A DNA stretch of 64,000 bases from Cinnamomum chago (taxonomy: Eukaryota; Streptophyta; Magnoliopsida; Laurales; Lauraceae), in assembly GCA_038049695.1 (NCBI GenBank), contig CP142460.1:25824001-25888000 (forward strand). The letters are read 5' to 3'. The position numbers and the translations under genes were made by a program. Within the stretch, counting starts at the first letter, position 1. The number at the start of each line of letters is the position of its first letter. The notes under the pieces were generated by a model. The model saw nothing but the letters and a program-made list of their open reading frames with translations, ran no database searches and was not told the origin of the DNA. This document shows, piece after piece, positions 30,920 through 43,719 of this stretch.

Positions 30920-33900
30920 CATGAATTCTTGAACAATTCTCATTTCAAAGATTTTTTTTTTACATATACTTCATACCTTTTTTTTATGTATTATATTATG
31001 CACATATACTAATAAAATAGCATATCCTATAATTCATATGTAATAGAAAAACGATTTTTATGATTTTCTTATATATTTTAATCATGTGCTACAATCCTAT
31101 ATAAATCAGATACAAATCCAAGTATACTGATTCCCTTTAAACATAGGGGACTAAAGCCTTATTTCCATTGTCCAAACAACAGGCTAATAGTTGAACATAT
31201 ATGCACACAAATGTGGCTTGTTGATAGAATACATGTTTTGAAATTAATGGAACATGTTGAAAGGACTATTTTGGATATGAAAAATTATTTTGTTATACTT
31301 TTGTTAATTTCTTCTTTTCAATAAATTACACTAATACTATTTTGAGTTGTTACGTAATGCTTTTTAGCATCTTCTAGAACTATGATTAGTTTATTTTTAA
31401 AATAAATTATGAAGTTATTTATCAATTTTATTTTTTCAAACTGCAGTCACAAAATCTTCATCGCAAATGAAAGGCATGGGAAAAAAAGGTAAGGGATGAC
31501 ATCGGGAAAGAGCACAAAAAGAGGATAAACTAGAGATTACTTCTTATTCTAGGTCAACTAAAATTCATAAGTTGGAATACAACTGCCCTTAGGTTAAACT
31601 AATTCTAATTTGGAACTTGGAAATTAAACTTATTATTTTAGACCTTCATTTAATTACCTGATGTTATTTAAATTAGAGTTTCCAAACTGTTATTTAGAGT
31701 GCTCAATGAGACCTGATTATATGGGGAAAAGAGCTAAGAGCACATGCATGTATACATCCAATGACAGCAAGAAATCCATTGTTACAGGCATAATATGTTG
31801 TTCAGATGTCAGAGACTCGAAACAATATTCATGAGATATAAATGTGCTAAATTATTGGATAACAGAGACCTATTCATCACATATACATCTAGGTATAGTC
31901 TCAGCATATATGAATATATACAAGTTATTTTAGAAAACACTTCATCCATTATGGTAAGCAACATGATGTACATCCTTTTTTTTTTTTTAAACGAACATGT
32001 TGTATATGTCTTAGTTATCGTAATTTCATTTTGTTGTATATAAAGCATTTTAAATTTATATTTATTATATATATATATATATGTGTGTGAGAGATATAAG
32101 ATTTGTGCTTTAGCTGCTCTTTGGTATTAAAGCATGCAATAAGTTTTGTTTGGAATTATATATATATATATATATATATTTGCGTGTGCGCTCACCTCTC
32201 TTTCTATTTCTTTATGTAGGGTCGACAGAAGCGTCCCGAGAATTCGTGAAAGACGGTTACTATAAATAAATAATAAAATACCATTAAAAAAAAGTATATT
32301 GGAAAAGTATGGAAAGTAAACTTGGGAAGAGATTTGTTTTTCATCAATTCATTATGAAATGCTGGAAAAAAAACATGGAGATTAGAGATTCCTTATTGAT
32401 TCCGAAAGCTGTCATCTGAACAGATAACACTTCTGATGGATAAATGGGTTCTTGCTCTTTTTTTTTTTTTTTTTTAATAGGTGTGGATTACTTTTTTTTT
32501 TCTTTCTTTTTGCTATTTTGATAGTTGCAATATTTTATTTGCTTTTTTCAAAAATAACGGGAACGGAAATGATACGGTCGATTGTAACAATATACACTGG
32601 CCATTAAATAGTCGGACATGATAGTTTATATGAGATCCTGGTAGTGTAGGCAGGCAAGAAAAAAAAAAGCCTAATAAAAATGATGGCTTGGACATCAATC
32701 CGATCAAGGTGTGATCCGCAGGTTGGATTATGTATGTCAATTATTAACCTTATCAATTTATTTCCCTATTTTAGTAGGTTTTTCGAATCCATCACTTTGT
32801 GTTAGGATAACAAGGACATTTTCATTCATTTGATAAGATTAGCATAAATGATGACTAGCAATAATGGCTCATGCTTAGCCCGGGCTAAATAATAAAAATG
32901 TATTTAATTTTATCGATTTCTTTAAGATATTATCAATAAAGAATAAAGCAAAATAAATATATATATATATTATTTAATAAAAAGAGTAAATCAATTTGTT
33001 TATAAAATTTAGATTGGAATGTTATTGTCATCATACTTTGAAATTTTTGTAAAAGAACTATATAAAAGAGAAGAATGATGATGATAATTTTAAAATAAAT
33101 AAATATATTTATTTGAAGAGTTTTTTTTACTAATTTTAAAGAAGAATCTCTAAATTTGAAAATGCTTCAATAGTTTGAAAGACATGATTTTCAAAACTTT
33201 GAGGACCGTTAAATTACAAGAAAAATAGGGCTCTCCATGACGAATCTAAATCGCTCAAAATAATAATTTACTCCTTGTTTTAACAAGATATTATTTACAA
33301 AGTTAAGTTTACCCACCAGCAATCAGATGCCATCAGATATGAGTAGGTGTGAATCACATCAAGACACTTGTGAAAAACAAAGATTCTTATAGGCTGCGTT
33401 GAAAAGCACAGAATTAAGTAACCCAAAGGGCTAAATTCAACGTAAGTTTATTGAATTAAACAGCTCGTAAAAGGTTACATTCAGTCTTGTCCCTCCTTAG
33501 CATTCAATAGGTGAAGGTAAAATCAACAACACTATAGGACATCACAAAATTTAAGCACAATTGTAGATTTCTCACAAGATCAGATCCTCTAGAACTTTTG
33601 CCGCAAGACCTACTAAACTCATGTGAAAACGGATTAATAACAAATTAAAAAAAAAAGGATAAGAAGGAAGAGAAATGGATATACTAAAAAACGAATTAAG
33701 GCCTTACCAAACTGGGTTGGCACTCTCCTCCGAAAGTGACTCGCACCTTAAAATAACGTGGGTTTTTTTGTGCAAATTTCTTTAAAAGGAGAACTCATGA
33801 CTGATGATGTGGACTGATGATGTGGCACCCCTCACAGCCATCCTCTCCATTTTCTTTAATATATATAACTAGCAACAATGCCCCGTGCTTAGCTCAGGGC

Positions 33901-34012
33901 AAAAGTAAGATATTACATTTTGAATTTATGAGATATCAAAATTAATGATAAACATATAAGCATATATTCATGCATATTTATATAAAAACAGTCAACACAT
34001 CTTCAATCACAA
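30920..34012. other. Interval between the two CACTA elements, no gene seen
   Basis: AT-rich DNA with TA/TG microsatellites (32065-32090, 32158-32180), a T run at 32458-32477 and A/T runs. ACTAGCAATAATGGCTCATG (32861) and ACTAGCAACAATGCCCCGTG (33868) are two copies of a motif considered in the findings. No coding signal. Confidence 0.5.
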
Positions 34013-34036
34013 ATACCACTACAAAAAATTGCACTT

Positions 34037-34830
34037 TTAGCGATGTTTTTAGCGACGTTTTCATAAATTCGTCGGTAAAGAGTACTCTTTACCGACGTAT
34101 ATTATTTTGTCGGCAAAAGTTAGACTTTTACCGACGAAATGTATAAAACGTCGGTAAAAGGTTAACTATCTTATTTATTATGAAAAGTAAAAAAATCATG
34201 GACCTTTATCGACGTTTTAAAACGTCGGTAAAAGTGATTTTCAGCGACGTTTTATAAAAAAACGTCGGTAAAAGGCTAATTTTAGAATTAACTTATTTTA
34301 TATGAAAAGTAAAAAATCATGGAACTTTACCGACGTTTTGTGTAAAAGTAATTTTCAGCGACGTTTTACAAAAAAACGTCAGTAAAAGGCTAATTTTAGA
34401 ATTAACTTATTTATTATCAAAAGAAAAGAAAATCATAGACTTTACTGACGTTTTAAAAAACATCGGTAAAGGTGATTTTCAGCGACGTTTTACAAAAAAA
34501 TGTCGATAAAAGGTTAATTTTAGAATTAACTTATTTATTATCAAAAGAAAAAAATCATAGACTTTACCGACGTTTTAAAAAACATCGGTAAAAGTTATTT
34601 TCTGCGACGTTTTTTATAAAACGTCGGTGAAAGGCTAATTTTAGAATTAACTTATTTTCTATCAAAAGTAAAAATCAGAGACTTTAACCGACAAATTACA
34701 AAATGTTCGTAAAAGTTTGATTTTAGCGACGTTTTACTAAAAAATGTCGTTAAAAGGCTGATTGAAATTAACTAATTTTTTAGGAAAAGTAAAAATAGAG
34801 ATTATTACCGACGAATTACAAATCGAAGCA
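34037..34830. repeat. Left subterminal array of CACTA-like element 2
   Basis: Many alternating copies of ACCGACGTTTTA and AACGTCGGTAAAAG with GCGACGTTTTA variants, in blocks of about 105-115 bp that also share AATTAACTTATTTATTAT. This is typical of a CACTA subterminal region. Confidence 0.85.
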
Positions 34831-34989
34831 AGGGAAGATGATGAATGGTTGGTCTAAGTGGTGGTGTGCTTTATGGGAGGTCTTGGATGAAATATTGATG
34901 GAAGTATGGAGAGATGAGGAAAAAAATAATGGAAAAGGAGAAGGTGTTGCTGGTTGTCCAAGAGGAATAGGGGAAGATGGATTCACGTG

Positions 34990-35220
34990 CAATTAGGGTT
35001 GTAAATGGGTCCCCGATTGTCCGATTACCCGAAGGTTCCGACCCGTTAGGTTCTGGTTCTGGGTCTGGGTCCTTATTTTGATCCTGATAAGCAAATGGTT
35101 TCGGTTCTGAATCCCTTTTTTTTTAACCGATACCTAAACGAATCCGGTTCTAGATCCACAGTGGCTCAGACCTGTGGACCGAGGACCCGACCCATTCTGT
35201 TTTCACATACTAAAGTTATC
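34990..35220. mobile_element. Partial hAT-like MITE (AGGGTTGTAAATGGG)
   Basis: Begins AGGGTTGTAAATGGG and continues with GGTTCTGGTTCTGGGTCTGG and GGACCCGACCC, the same style as the MITE at 62547-63074. The right end was not located. Confidence 0.45.
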
Positions 35221-36164
35221 TTATGTTAGTGTAGCCTCCACTTCTGACGACCTGAGCGGTGGTTTAATTTACAAAGTCATTGCTGGTCCCATTTATTTAG
35301 AATTAAAAAATCAATCTATTGGTATTCAACCATAAAATTCATCCGGTCATCATCCACCATCAAATATTTAAGTCTACCAATAGTTTTTCATAAAAGAGAA
35401 ATTCAAAAAATAATGCACTACTGAATAATCAAATAAAAAATGCATTGGTCACTGTAGAGTTCTTAAGGAAACTTGTAATACATCTCCATATTCATTCATC
35501 CCCAGCTATACTTCCGCTGGTTAAGGACACGATTGTCCGAGTAGAATGCATGAGTGCAAAGAGTCTGGATCCCATGTTTCGTATCAACATTCGCCATCTA
35601 TATAAAATCTCATTCCCGCTAATTCACCTGCTCAATTGCTTCCTCAAAATGAAAAAACAAAAAGGAAAGAAGATATTTTATATAACCGGCGAATATTGAT
35701 AGGATTAAATGATATCTCCCTATTTTAATGAAACAGGGAATCCGGACTTGAGTGTCAAATTGTGGATGTAGAAATTAAAAGGAGGTAATTCATCCATCCA
35801 CTATAGGGGCCACCTTCTTCATCCAAAACCCTTTGGATCACGGAAGGAGGATCAAATTGCTTCCACGAATGAAAGAATACTAAGTACAATGCTCTTGATC
35901 ATAGTCGTAGTAAGTGGAGGAGCCATGATTTCCTTTTAGAAGGGGGTAAGCGATTATTGATTGATAATATTTTTCATTTGCTAATTCATTACTAATTATT
36001 TAATGTCAAGTTCTTTTGCAGTTTTTTCTATTAATATCTGAATAAAAATCTTAAATTTATAAATACTTAAATATTGTTTAAAGCATAATTTGAAAACATT
36101 ATTAGCGTTCACAATAATGAATTCTAATGACAGGCACAAAATTTACGTAGCACAAAATTTTGGC

Positions 36165-36472
36165 CTATTTGGATGTATGGTGAATTGAAGTATGGTGAGG
36201 TGAAGCATCAAATCAAGAGAGAATAAAATATAAGGTGTTATGATGATGTTTTGTTTTTAGTTGTTTGGTATAGAATCTTTTTGACTTTTTGTATTGAAAA
36301 GTGGAGTTTTTTTGTCTTTTAGTGGAAAAAGGAGATTGCTTTTTTGACTTTTTTTTAAAAAGATGGAGGGAATGTTGAAATTGTGTACTTTTGATATGTC
36401 CCTTGTCAATTCTTGTCTGGATTTACTTCACTTCACTTTAATCTAGTTAAGTGCCAAACACGCCCTAAGATA
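36165..36472. mobile_element. MITE related to the element at 5556-10548
   Basis: Has the same inner order AGAGAGAATAAAATATAAG, TTTTTGTCTTTTAGTGGA and TTGTGTACTTTTGAT, with ends GGCCTATTTGG and the inverse GGGCGTGTTTGG. It is uninterrupted and supplies the reference for the split copy. Confidence 0.7.
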
Positions 36473-36546
36473 ACGTAGGTTCAAGAGTTCGATTATGATG
36501 ACAATGAAAACTATAATGAATCAAAATCGCTCAAAATAATAGTTTC

Positions 36547-36778
36547 ATTCTCTCTGCTATCTCTCTCGCTCTCGCTCGATGTGATCTCTCTCGCTCGATC
36601 TCTCTCCTCTCTAGCTCTCTCTGCGCTGTCTCTCGCTCGATCTCTCTGCTCTTTCTCTCTCTCTCTCTCTCTCTCCCTCTCGCTCTCTCTCTCTCTCTCC
36701 CTCTCGCTCTCTCTTCTCTCTCTCGCTCTGCTCTCACTCTTAGCCTCTCTGATCTCTCCGACTTCTCGCTCTCTCCGA

Positions 36779-36852
<74 letters not shown>

Positions 36853-37008
36853 TCCCATTCTATCTCTCCCTCCCTCTCCAGACCTCTCCCGAGCGCACGA
36901 CGACCACAACAGCACTGCCAAGCACGAGCAGCAGCCCCAGGACGCCCGCAGAGCCTTCATCTTCCTCCTCGCGCCGTCGGACGCCTCCCCTGCACCAGGT
37001 AGACCCCT
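36547..37008 (+). promoter_or_regulatory. CT-rich tract and GC-rich leader exon of element 2
   Basis: About 300 bp of CT microsatellite with CGCTC interruptions (36547-36850) is followed by GC-rich sequence (GAGCGCACGACGACC, GCAGCAGCCCCAGGACGC) ending at a plausible donor CTGCACCAG/GTAGACCCC. The layout parallels 25870-26219 in element 1. Long Arg/Glu or Leu/Ser frames over the tract are repeat artefacts. Confidence 0.5.
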
Positions 37009-37199
37009 CCCTCTTCCTGCACTCCACACACACCGCGCACCATTCCCCCTCTCGTCTCTCTTTCTTCTCTGTTCTCTCTCTCCCCTCTCTCCCTCGTTCG
37101 CCATCTCTCTGTTTCCTCTCTGTCTGCTAAATGTGTAAACTGTTGTGGTGATTCTTTAATTATTTTGGATTATATCAGATTATGTTGTATTGGGTATTT

Positions 37200-38869
37200 C
37201 TGCAACTTCTTGATTGTGTTAAGTTGTTTAGATTTTGAGAGGAGAGACGAATTTGATGTTGGATTGAATCTGTTGGCTGTCTGGTTTTTTATTTTATTTT
37301 TCAGATGGGTTGAGCAGAGACGAATTTGATGTTTGGAAGAGGGGGTCAAAGTTCCAAATTTTTTTTTTTCATCCGGGTTGTTTTCATCTTGTTCTCGTAT
37401 ACGTTTCTGGCATTTGGTTTCTTTTCCCATTTAGATCTATTTGAATCCTATCTTCAGGATGTCTGTATTTTTTTTTTTTTTCTATTTGTTTGTTTGTTTG
37501 TTTTTAAAGATTGGTTCAGCGTAGACTATTTGGAAGTGAAAATGCATACACTTCTTGCAACATAGAGGGGTTTCCTGACCTCTTTCTTGGCTTCCTATTT
37601 TTTATTATTTTTTTTTAATCCAACCCAGGCTTTTGATTTGAAAGTGGGCCTTTCTATTTAAACATATGTGGGCACCAATGCAGAGAGACTTGAACATGAC
37701 ACTTCACATGACGACCCTGATTGAGAGATCCCAGCCACTTGAAACTAGGCCAGATTTCTTGCTCCCAATGTGGACCCTTATTGTTTTATTGCATGACCTA
37801 TTCATAGTTTGTCTTTTCAGATCAATGGCTTACACCAAACTGTGAGCCCCACAGGCACAAATAAAATACAACCCAGATTTTATGGGCATGACAGGGTAAG
37901 GGGGATCTCATTGGCGTGCATCCTTACCCAACATAAGAAGTTGAATTGGTAGGCTAAAAAACTATTAGGGTACATTGAACTGCACAGTTGAGAAGAATCA
38001 CAAACATGGTCACACTCACACCCCATTTATTATATGAGTAGAATTGTCAATCCTAGTTAACTCAACCCAAAAGATTATCGGATTTGGTTTGAGTTTGAGT
38101 TGGCAGTTGGGCAGTAATTGAATGTTTGTTTGCATGATTTATGAGAATTCATATTGGAGAGAGATTCAAATTCTTCAAATGTTGTCCATTAGCAGAATTC
38201 TCAAATGCTCAAGTGCCAATCAATATTTAGAAAGCTCAAATCTGAAGAATTCTAGAATTCCAAAAGAAAAAGCGACAATTTTAGAGGATTGTGTTTGTAG
38301 AACTCTGACAGATAGTGACAATGCCTTGAATAATTTCCAACAGAAGAAACTTCAGTCTAGAATTTCAAAAGCAAAATTGACATTTCCACAAGGTTGGGTT
38401 GCTAAAATTCTACTTACCAAAAAGCAAAAATTTTAGATGGTCAATAGACAACTACCAACGTTGTTAGTAACTCTTTAACACATGAAAGTGCAATAAGGAA
38501 TTCATCCAAACAAACAGGCTTTAGTACTTCATATTCTCTTGAAAAGGCTTTTTTATGAGGGGCCTTTCACTCTCAACGAAAGATTAACAAATGGGTGTTT
38601 CTTTCACAATTCACACACTCAACTCATTCACATGGAGATGGTCCTCCTATAAATCCCACCATCTTGAAAAACTCAATGAATATCTTATGGCCCCACCAGT
38701 AAATGTAAAATTTGACTTGTACTCCATAGAGATATGACTATTTATTAGGCTTCTTACACATTTGCATGGGAAGCTATGGGCAGCTGAGAATCAAGATCAT
38801 CACCTTCTTAGGAACCAAGTCCAAGAACTGATTCCTTCCCTTCCATCTACTTGAAACTGTGGAAAGATG
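37200..38869. other. Element 2 interior with no recognised gene
   Basis: T-rich intron-like DNA to about 37620, then intergenic-type sequence. No motif was recognised in the small open frames. Confidence 0.4.
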
Positions 38870-39274
38870 CTACTTCCCCTCTCCCATATGAAAGCCGAGG
38901 TCCATGGTCTCAGAAGGCAACTGGGTCTTTGTCACCTTCATCTGATTCCCCTTCTCATCATATTGCAGAGCTCCTTTAAAATCCTGTGGCTGGCATCTTG
39001 CCCCTATCAAAATTTTCTTCTTCCACAGTGCATCCCCATCCCCCTCTTTCACCCCTTTCACTTTCACCTTCTTCATCGCCTTCACAGCTATCCCCTTCCC
39101 CTTTCTTGCCTTTGGTCTTTGTTCTTCAATCTTTGAATTTTCACTCATTCTACCATCATTACCATTAGAGCTATAATGGGTAATTCTTCTAGTTTGAGTA
39201 AGAGCCATGGCCTTCTTCTTGCAAAAGAGATTGAATGCAAAAAATGTCGGTTTGGATGGTAGCTTGAAAGCCAT
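38870..39274 (-). CDS. Small basic plant-specific protein (WKKxILxGxxCQP motif), inside CACTA-like element 2
   Basis: An uninterrupted 134-codon minus-strand frame (start chosen at MAFKLPSKPTFF; the frame stays open to a Met at 39343, and MALTQTRR at 39208 is an alternative). The central part is Lys-rich (KARKGKGIAVKAMKKVKVKG). The C-terminal part reads LWKKKILIGARCQPQDFKGA, then LQYDEKGN. I recall a W..+IL.G..C.PLDFSG.I.YD..G motif in small uncharacterised angiosperm proteins, so this is probably a real gene or a recent copy. Function is unknown. It lies within the CACTA-like boundaries and shares that segment with transporter exons, so it may be captured. Some rewording of the motif (DFKGALQ) suggests drift. 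Confidence 0.5.
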   Translation of the reverse strand: MAFKLPSKPTFFAFNLFCKKKAMALTQTRRITHYSSNGNDGRMSENSKIEEQRPKARKGKGIAVKAMKKVKVKGVKEGDGDALWKKKILIGARCQPQDFKGALQYDEKGNQMKVTKTQLPSETMDLGFHMGEGK

Positions 39275-39343
39275 CTTAGTCTCTTGCTTTCTCCCTACTC
39301 TGTATCTCAACTTGTTCTTGATGTGAACATCACTGTCACGCAC

Positions 39344-40864
39344 CTTTTTAATGATGTTTTCGTGACCACTTTGAATTTTTTATGGCTCTCCTGAATTTGA
39401 CAGAGGAAATAACAAGCTCTGAGTAAATTCACTATTTGTAGTTTTGTAGACCAAACAGGGTTGTGAAACAAATGTATGACATAACACTTAGATACTATTA
39501 TCAATAGTATTATAAGGTGTACTAATAGTCTAATACAAGTATGAGTATTAATAAAGAATAATTAAATTAACACATGCTTCTGGTAACAAGAAACAAATCA
39601 TAATCCCAATTTTACTCTCTACAACACTCACTTGAAGCCATACAAGTGTGGTTTTTTCTTTAAAATGTCAACAATTAAATTGTTAGCTTTCTCTATTGTC
39701 TTCTTCAATTCATCTTCTGACGTCTGATACTTGTTGCAAAAAAATGCAATAAGGTCCACACCCCTGTCAGTTAAGATGACCAAGAAACAATGTGGCAAAC
39801 AAAAGAAAGAAGTTCAAAAGAAAGCACAGGACCGTGCCCACAGGATTGGAAAAAAGAAAGAAGTTCAACTCTTCCGTTTCTGTACAGAGGTTTGATGCTT
39901 TCTTACCCAAAAAAGAAAAAGAGGAAGAAGATGTGAATGACATTAAGCACATTTATTATAGGTTTTTTTTTTTTTTTTTTTTTTTTGTGGCCTTTCATGC
40001 AGTACACCATAGAAGAAAAAGTGATTGAAAGGGCTTATAAAAAGCTTGCACTTGATGCTTTAGTTATTCAGATATGATCCTGTGTGTACTAGCCAGTTTA
40101 ATAAACATATTCTTCTTATAGTTGACATGTTATTATGATAATTTGTTCCACTAACCATTTGCCAATCTTAGTTGGGTCAACAACCAGGACCACTTTAAAG
40201 GGGCTCTACCTGTAGGAGATCTTTAGTCCTTATGAGGCTGCAACTCAAGTAGTCCAGTTCAGATTTGGGATCAACTCAAGACTTGCTATCATTGCATGTA
40301 TGAATACACAAGCCTAAAACCTACTCGAATGAAACCCAAACATGCCCAACTAAAATTTAAAATTCTCCACCTGAATACCCAACTAGACTTGCTATCTTGT
40401 GTGTACCCAAGACCAAACCCACACTTGACCAAATCCCATGCTGGTTTCAAAATATAGGCCCAACAAAACCTGAACAAGCCCAACCAAATTTCACTTTTGG
40501 TTGGTTGGAAACATGCGGATTGGAGTTGGCCCCTTAGTTTTACTTGAGCCTGTGCTTTTTGTGGCGGGCTGACTGGATGAGTATTTGAATCTAGTGTGTG
40601 TTTTTTAGTAATTTCCAGAGGAAGTTGTTTACATTTAGTTGTCTCTGCTTTTAGGAATTGCAAAATTGGAATTATAGCTTATGACTCTGCTGCTGTTTCC
40701 ATTTTGAGCAGGCTAATTTTGCAAGAGCATTTTACAGTCAAATGTCTTCACCGGAGGAAAGGGAAACAGAGAACAGAGGATTTATCTCTGGTTTGACCCA
40801 ACTAAAGACTACCATTTCTAATAAGGAAACAAAAGATGGAGAAGGGACAAAACACTTTTATGAG
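39344..40864. other. Element 2 interior with no recognised gene
   Basis: Intergenic-type DNA with a T run at 39963-39986. No conserved frame. Confidence 0.4.
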
Positions 40865-41703
40865 CTATGATGCCCGGATACGGACACGGGTACGGATACG
40901 GGACTCGGGAACGAGCGTCCGATACGTCAACTTCAAAATCTTAGGATACGGATACTGGTATGGCATTCCTAGAAATATATAAATATAAATATTTGGTTAG
41001 GGATTTATTTTAGGTGAAATGCTTATTTTATCTCAATTTAGAGCTCAAATATTACAAGGCCCACTGTTTGTTTTAAATTTTCAATGAGGTGGGCCTCACA
41101 ATACAATATCTCAACATAGAAAAAGAGAAAAAATAGAAAAGTGGGCTGAGTGGCTGATTGATCAGTAGCACAACATTAAAAAGAGAAGAAAAGAAAAATG
41201 GGCTGAGTGGCTGATGGGCTTAGTAGCCCAACATTAAAAAAAGAAAGAAACATAAGAGCAATGGATTCTTTTCTGCCCTTTCGTTGGCATCTCTAGGGCA
41301 CAAACGAATGAGAGAAAAAAAAAAGAAAGAAGAAGAAGAAGAAGGAAAGAAAGAAAGAAAGAAAGAAAAAAGCACGAAGGAAGAAGAAGAGGAGGAATAC
41401 CTGGCACATGAAGGTCGCAGCAGCAGTAGTCGAAGCAACAGCAGCAACAGCAGTCGAAGCAGGTGGGTCTCCTCCTCCTCTCCTCCTCCTCCTCTTCTTC
41501 TTTAATGTTTTCCTTTTGATCAAACTAAGAGAAAGACAGAAATTGGCTGAAATGGAAAATCTGCCGAAATATTGGGCGAAAAATAATGCAAGTCGTATCC
41601 TGAAATTGGCCCCCCCTATCCAAGCCGTATCTTGCTGTATCCCGTACCAGTATCCGTATCGGTACGGATACCATAGGTAATTTGCAGTATCCGGGTATCA
41701 TAG
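40865..41703. mobile_element. hAT-type MITE with perfect 8-bp target duplication
   Basis: Terminal inverted repeats CTATGATGCCCGGATACGG and (inverse of the right end) CTATGATACCCGGATACTG enclose 839 bp. TTTATGAG is duplicated exactly at 40857-40864 and 41704-41711. The ends are rich in GGATACGG/CCGTATCC; the core carries a purine tract (41305-41390) and CAGCAG repeats. It lies 146 bp upstream of the ERD6-like ATG. Confidence 0.9.
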
Positions 41704-41849
41704 TTTATGAGATAAGCGACAACTGACAAACCGACCATCCTTGAGGAAAACAGGAATCTATGAGTGTGTATGCATGCCATCATCATCCAAATTCCTTCCA
41801 AACTCAATCTTGTGAGTCTTTTCCTATGATGGTTGTTTAAACAAGGAAG

Positions 41850-43027
41850 ATGGTAATCACAAGAGATGGAGAAGAAACAGAGAGACTACTCTTGGAGAAA
41901 GGAGAGGAGGGTAGTGGAGGAGGAGATGGGTCCATATGGATGGTGGTTTTCAACACCACAGTTGCTGTGTCTGTTGGCTCATACGTTTTTGGGTCTGCTG
42001 TAAGTAGACGTTTCTACTTTCTGATATCTATACTATATACACATGGATTTCATTAAGGACTAATTAATTTTGTATGCATCAATCCCCATAAACAGTTAAA
42101 CCCGGCTGTTATTAGTGGGCTCTAGCTCTAAAACTCGGTAAAACTCTGGACCGAGTTACATGGCTTCGAACAAAAATTGAGTACTTTGTGAGAAACTCGG
42201 TTTATATTTGGCCTCACTCAGGTCAACGTACGATCAAAACTCATACGACTCGGCCAAAACTCAGTCAACACTTCATTAACTCGGCCAAGTTTTAAGAGCT
42301 GAGCTGTAGTATTTCTGAGTTTTTGTACTATGATCTCTTCTTGGTTTTTAGATCATCATGGAAATAAATGGGTAGGGATGGGCCATGATGTGAAACTTTT
42401 CTTATTGAGGGCTTACTGGAACATAGGCAGAAATTTTGGCCCAATTAGTTTAGTATGTAGGGTGGGGCAAAGTTTGAAGTGTAACAACTGAAATGCAAGG
42501 TTCAAGGTTGTCTATGGACAGAGCTAGGCCCAGCCATATCATGTCCAATCACAGCATGATAAGAAATTGGTCCTAGATTCAAGCCTGTTAAAGTGCATAG
42601 CCCTTAAAGTTACTGGGTCCCAGCCCTTTTGAAACTAGAAATTTAGTTGGTTTGTGATTAAGTATGACACAACATTAGTGGGCAATGCATAGCTAAATTT
42701 ATGCAAACCAAATCAATAAAGACATAGTAAAGTAACTAGGAAAAATAATGTATTTTGGAGTTACGGAGAACATGGCTTTAAATAGGTTTGAGTTAAAAGG
42801 TAGAACCATAACCCAAAAGGCGGACAGAGTGAGCTTGATGGGATAAGACTTATGATGAGGATGATAGTTTATTACTATAGCTGTGGTATTGTTTTCCATG
42901 ACTTATTATTATTGTATTGATAGGGAATGGGAATGTTTTTCAACTAACTTTTTTATGCTTGCAGGTGGGATATTCATCACCTACACAACTGGGAATCATG
43001 AATGACCTAGGACTTAGTTTGTCTGAA
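41850..43027 (+). pseudogene. ERD6-like sugar transporter, first two exons only
   Basis: Exon 1 (41850-41999) encodes MVITRDGEETERLLLEKGEE, a linker, then SIWMVVFNTTVAVSVGSYVF and GSA, ending at GTAAGT. Exon 2 (42965-43027) follows TGCTTGCAG and encodes VGYSSPTQLGIMNDLGLSLS and E, ending at GTAGGT. Both joins are phase 0. The order matches the N-terminus and first membrane segment of ERD6-like monosaccharide transporters (MFS sugar porters, mostly tonoplast), and ETERLL fits the dileucine vacuolar signal known in that family. The next exon (normally YSVFGSILTIG) and all later membrane segments are missing before the tandem array at 43720. It is a truncated, intron-preserving genomic capture, not a retrocopy. 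Confidence 0.8.
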
Positions 43028-43719
43028 GTAGGTTTGCATTCTCCTTTGTTCGTAACTTTGTAGCCATTTATATGCACTAAAATGTGCCATTTCATGAAAC
43101 TGTAAAATCTCAAAACCATTCTTATTATTTTATAGCTAAATTACTTTGCAATTCATCCAGTGTCATGATCCATAATTTTAAAATTTAGTCCTAACAATTA
43201 GAAACAATCAGAATTACAGTAGTGAGAGAAATTCTACAGTTTTAGTAGAAGAAATTTCTTTAATTTGTTGTGCACGCCTTGTCAAGAAAAAATAGCAACC
43301 AAAGTGAATATTTAGGTGGTTGTAGGTGTGGATCCTGGATTATAGAACCAGAGGGACTGCATTTTATTTTTATCTACTGTTGGGCTCCCTAACTAGTCCT
43401 TAGTGCTAGATGTCAATTAGAGAGATATGATGCTGCATTGGTTGCCTGTGGGAAGCATTTGTGTCTCTTAAAAAGCTTTCTGTTCGAACATTACCTCCAT
43501 TGTCATGTAGTTAAGTCAGGATGACCAATCTTGTTAAGTATGATGTTATGTATGCTTGTATATTCTTCGCCTCTTATTGTTTGAATTCATTCCATAATGT
43601 GCTTTGTCAGGAATACGCTTTGTGCAATATCATGAGTTTTAGTGGAAATGGCTTTGTCAATAAAAAAAATTCCACTGAATCATCCTCATTCATCTAAGGC
43701 ACCGCAATTACAATAAGAA
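43028..43719. other. Intron-like tail after ERD6-like exon 2
   Basis: Probably captured intron sequence followed by element DNA. No third transporter exon was found. Confidence 0.4.

Noticed and set aside
36511..37138. Long Arg/Glu-rich and Leu/Ser-rich open frames on both strands
   Set aside because: They are translations of the CT/GA microsatellite; no stop arises because of composition, and both strands are open equally.
41220..41523. Lys/Glu and Ser-rich ORFs near 41300
   Set aside because: They are translations of a GAA/GAAA purine tract and CAGCAG repeats inside a hAT-type MITE.
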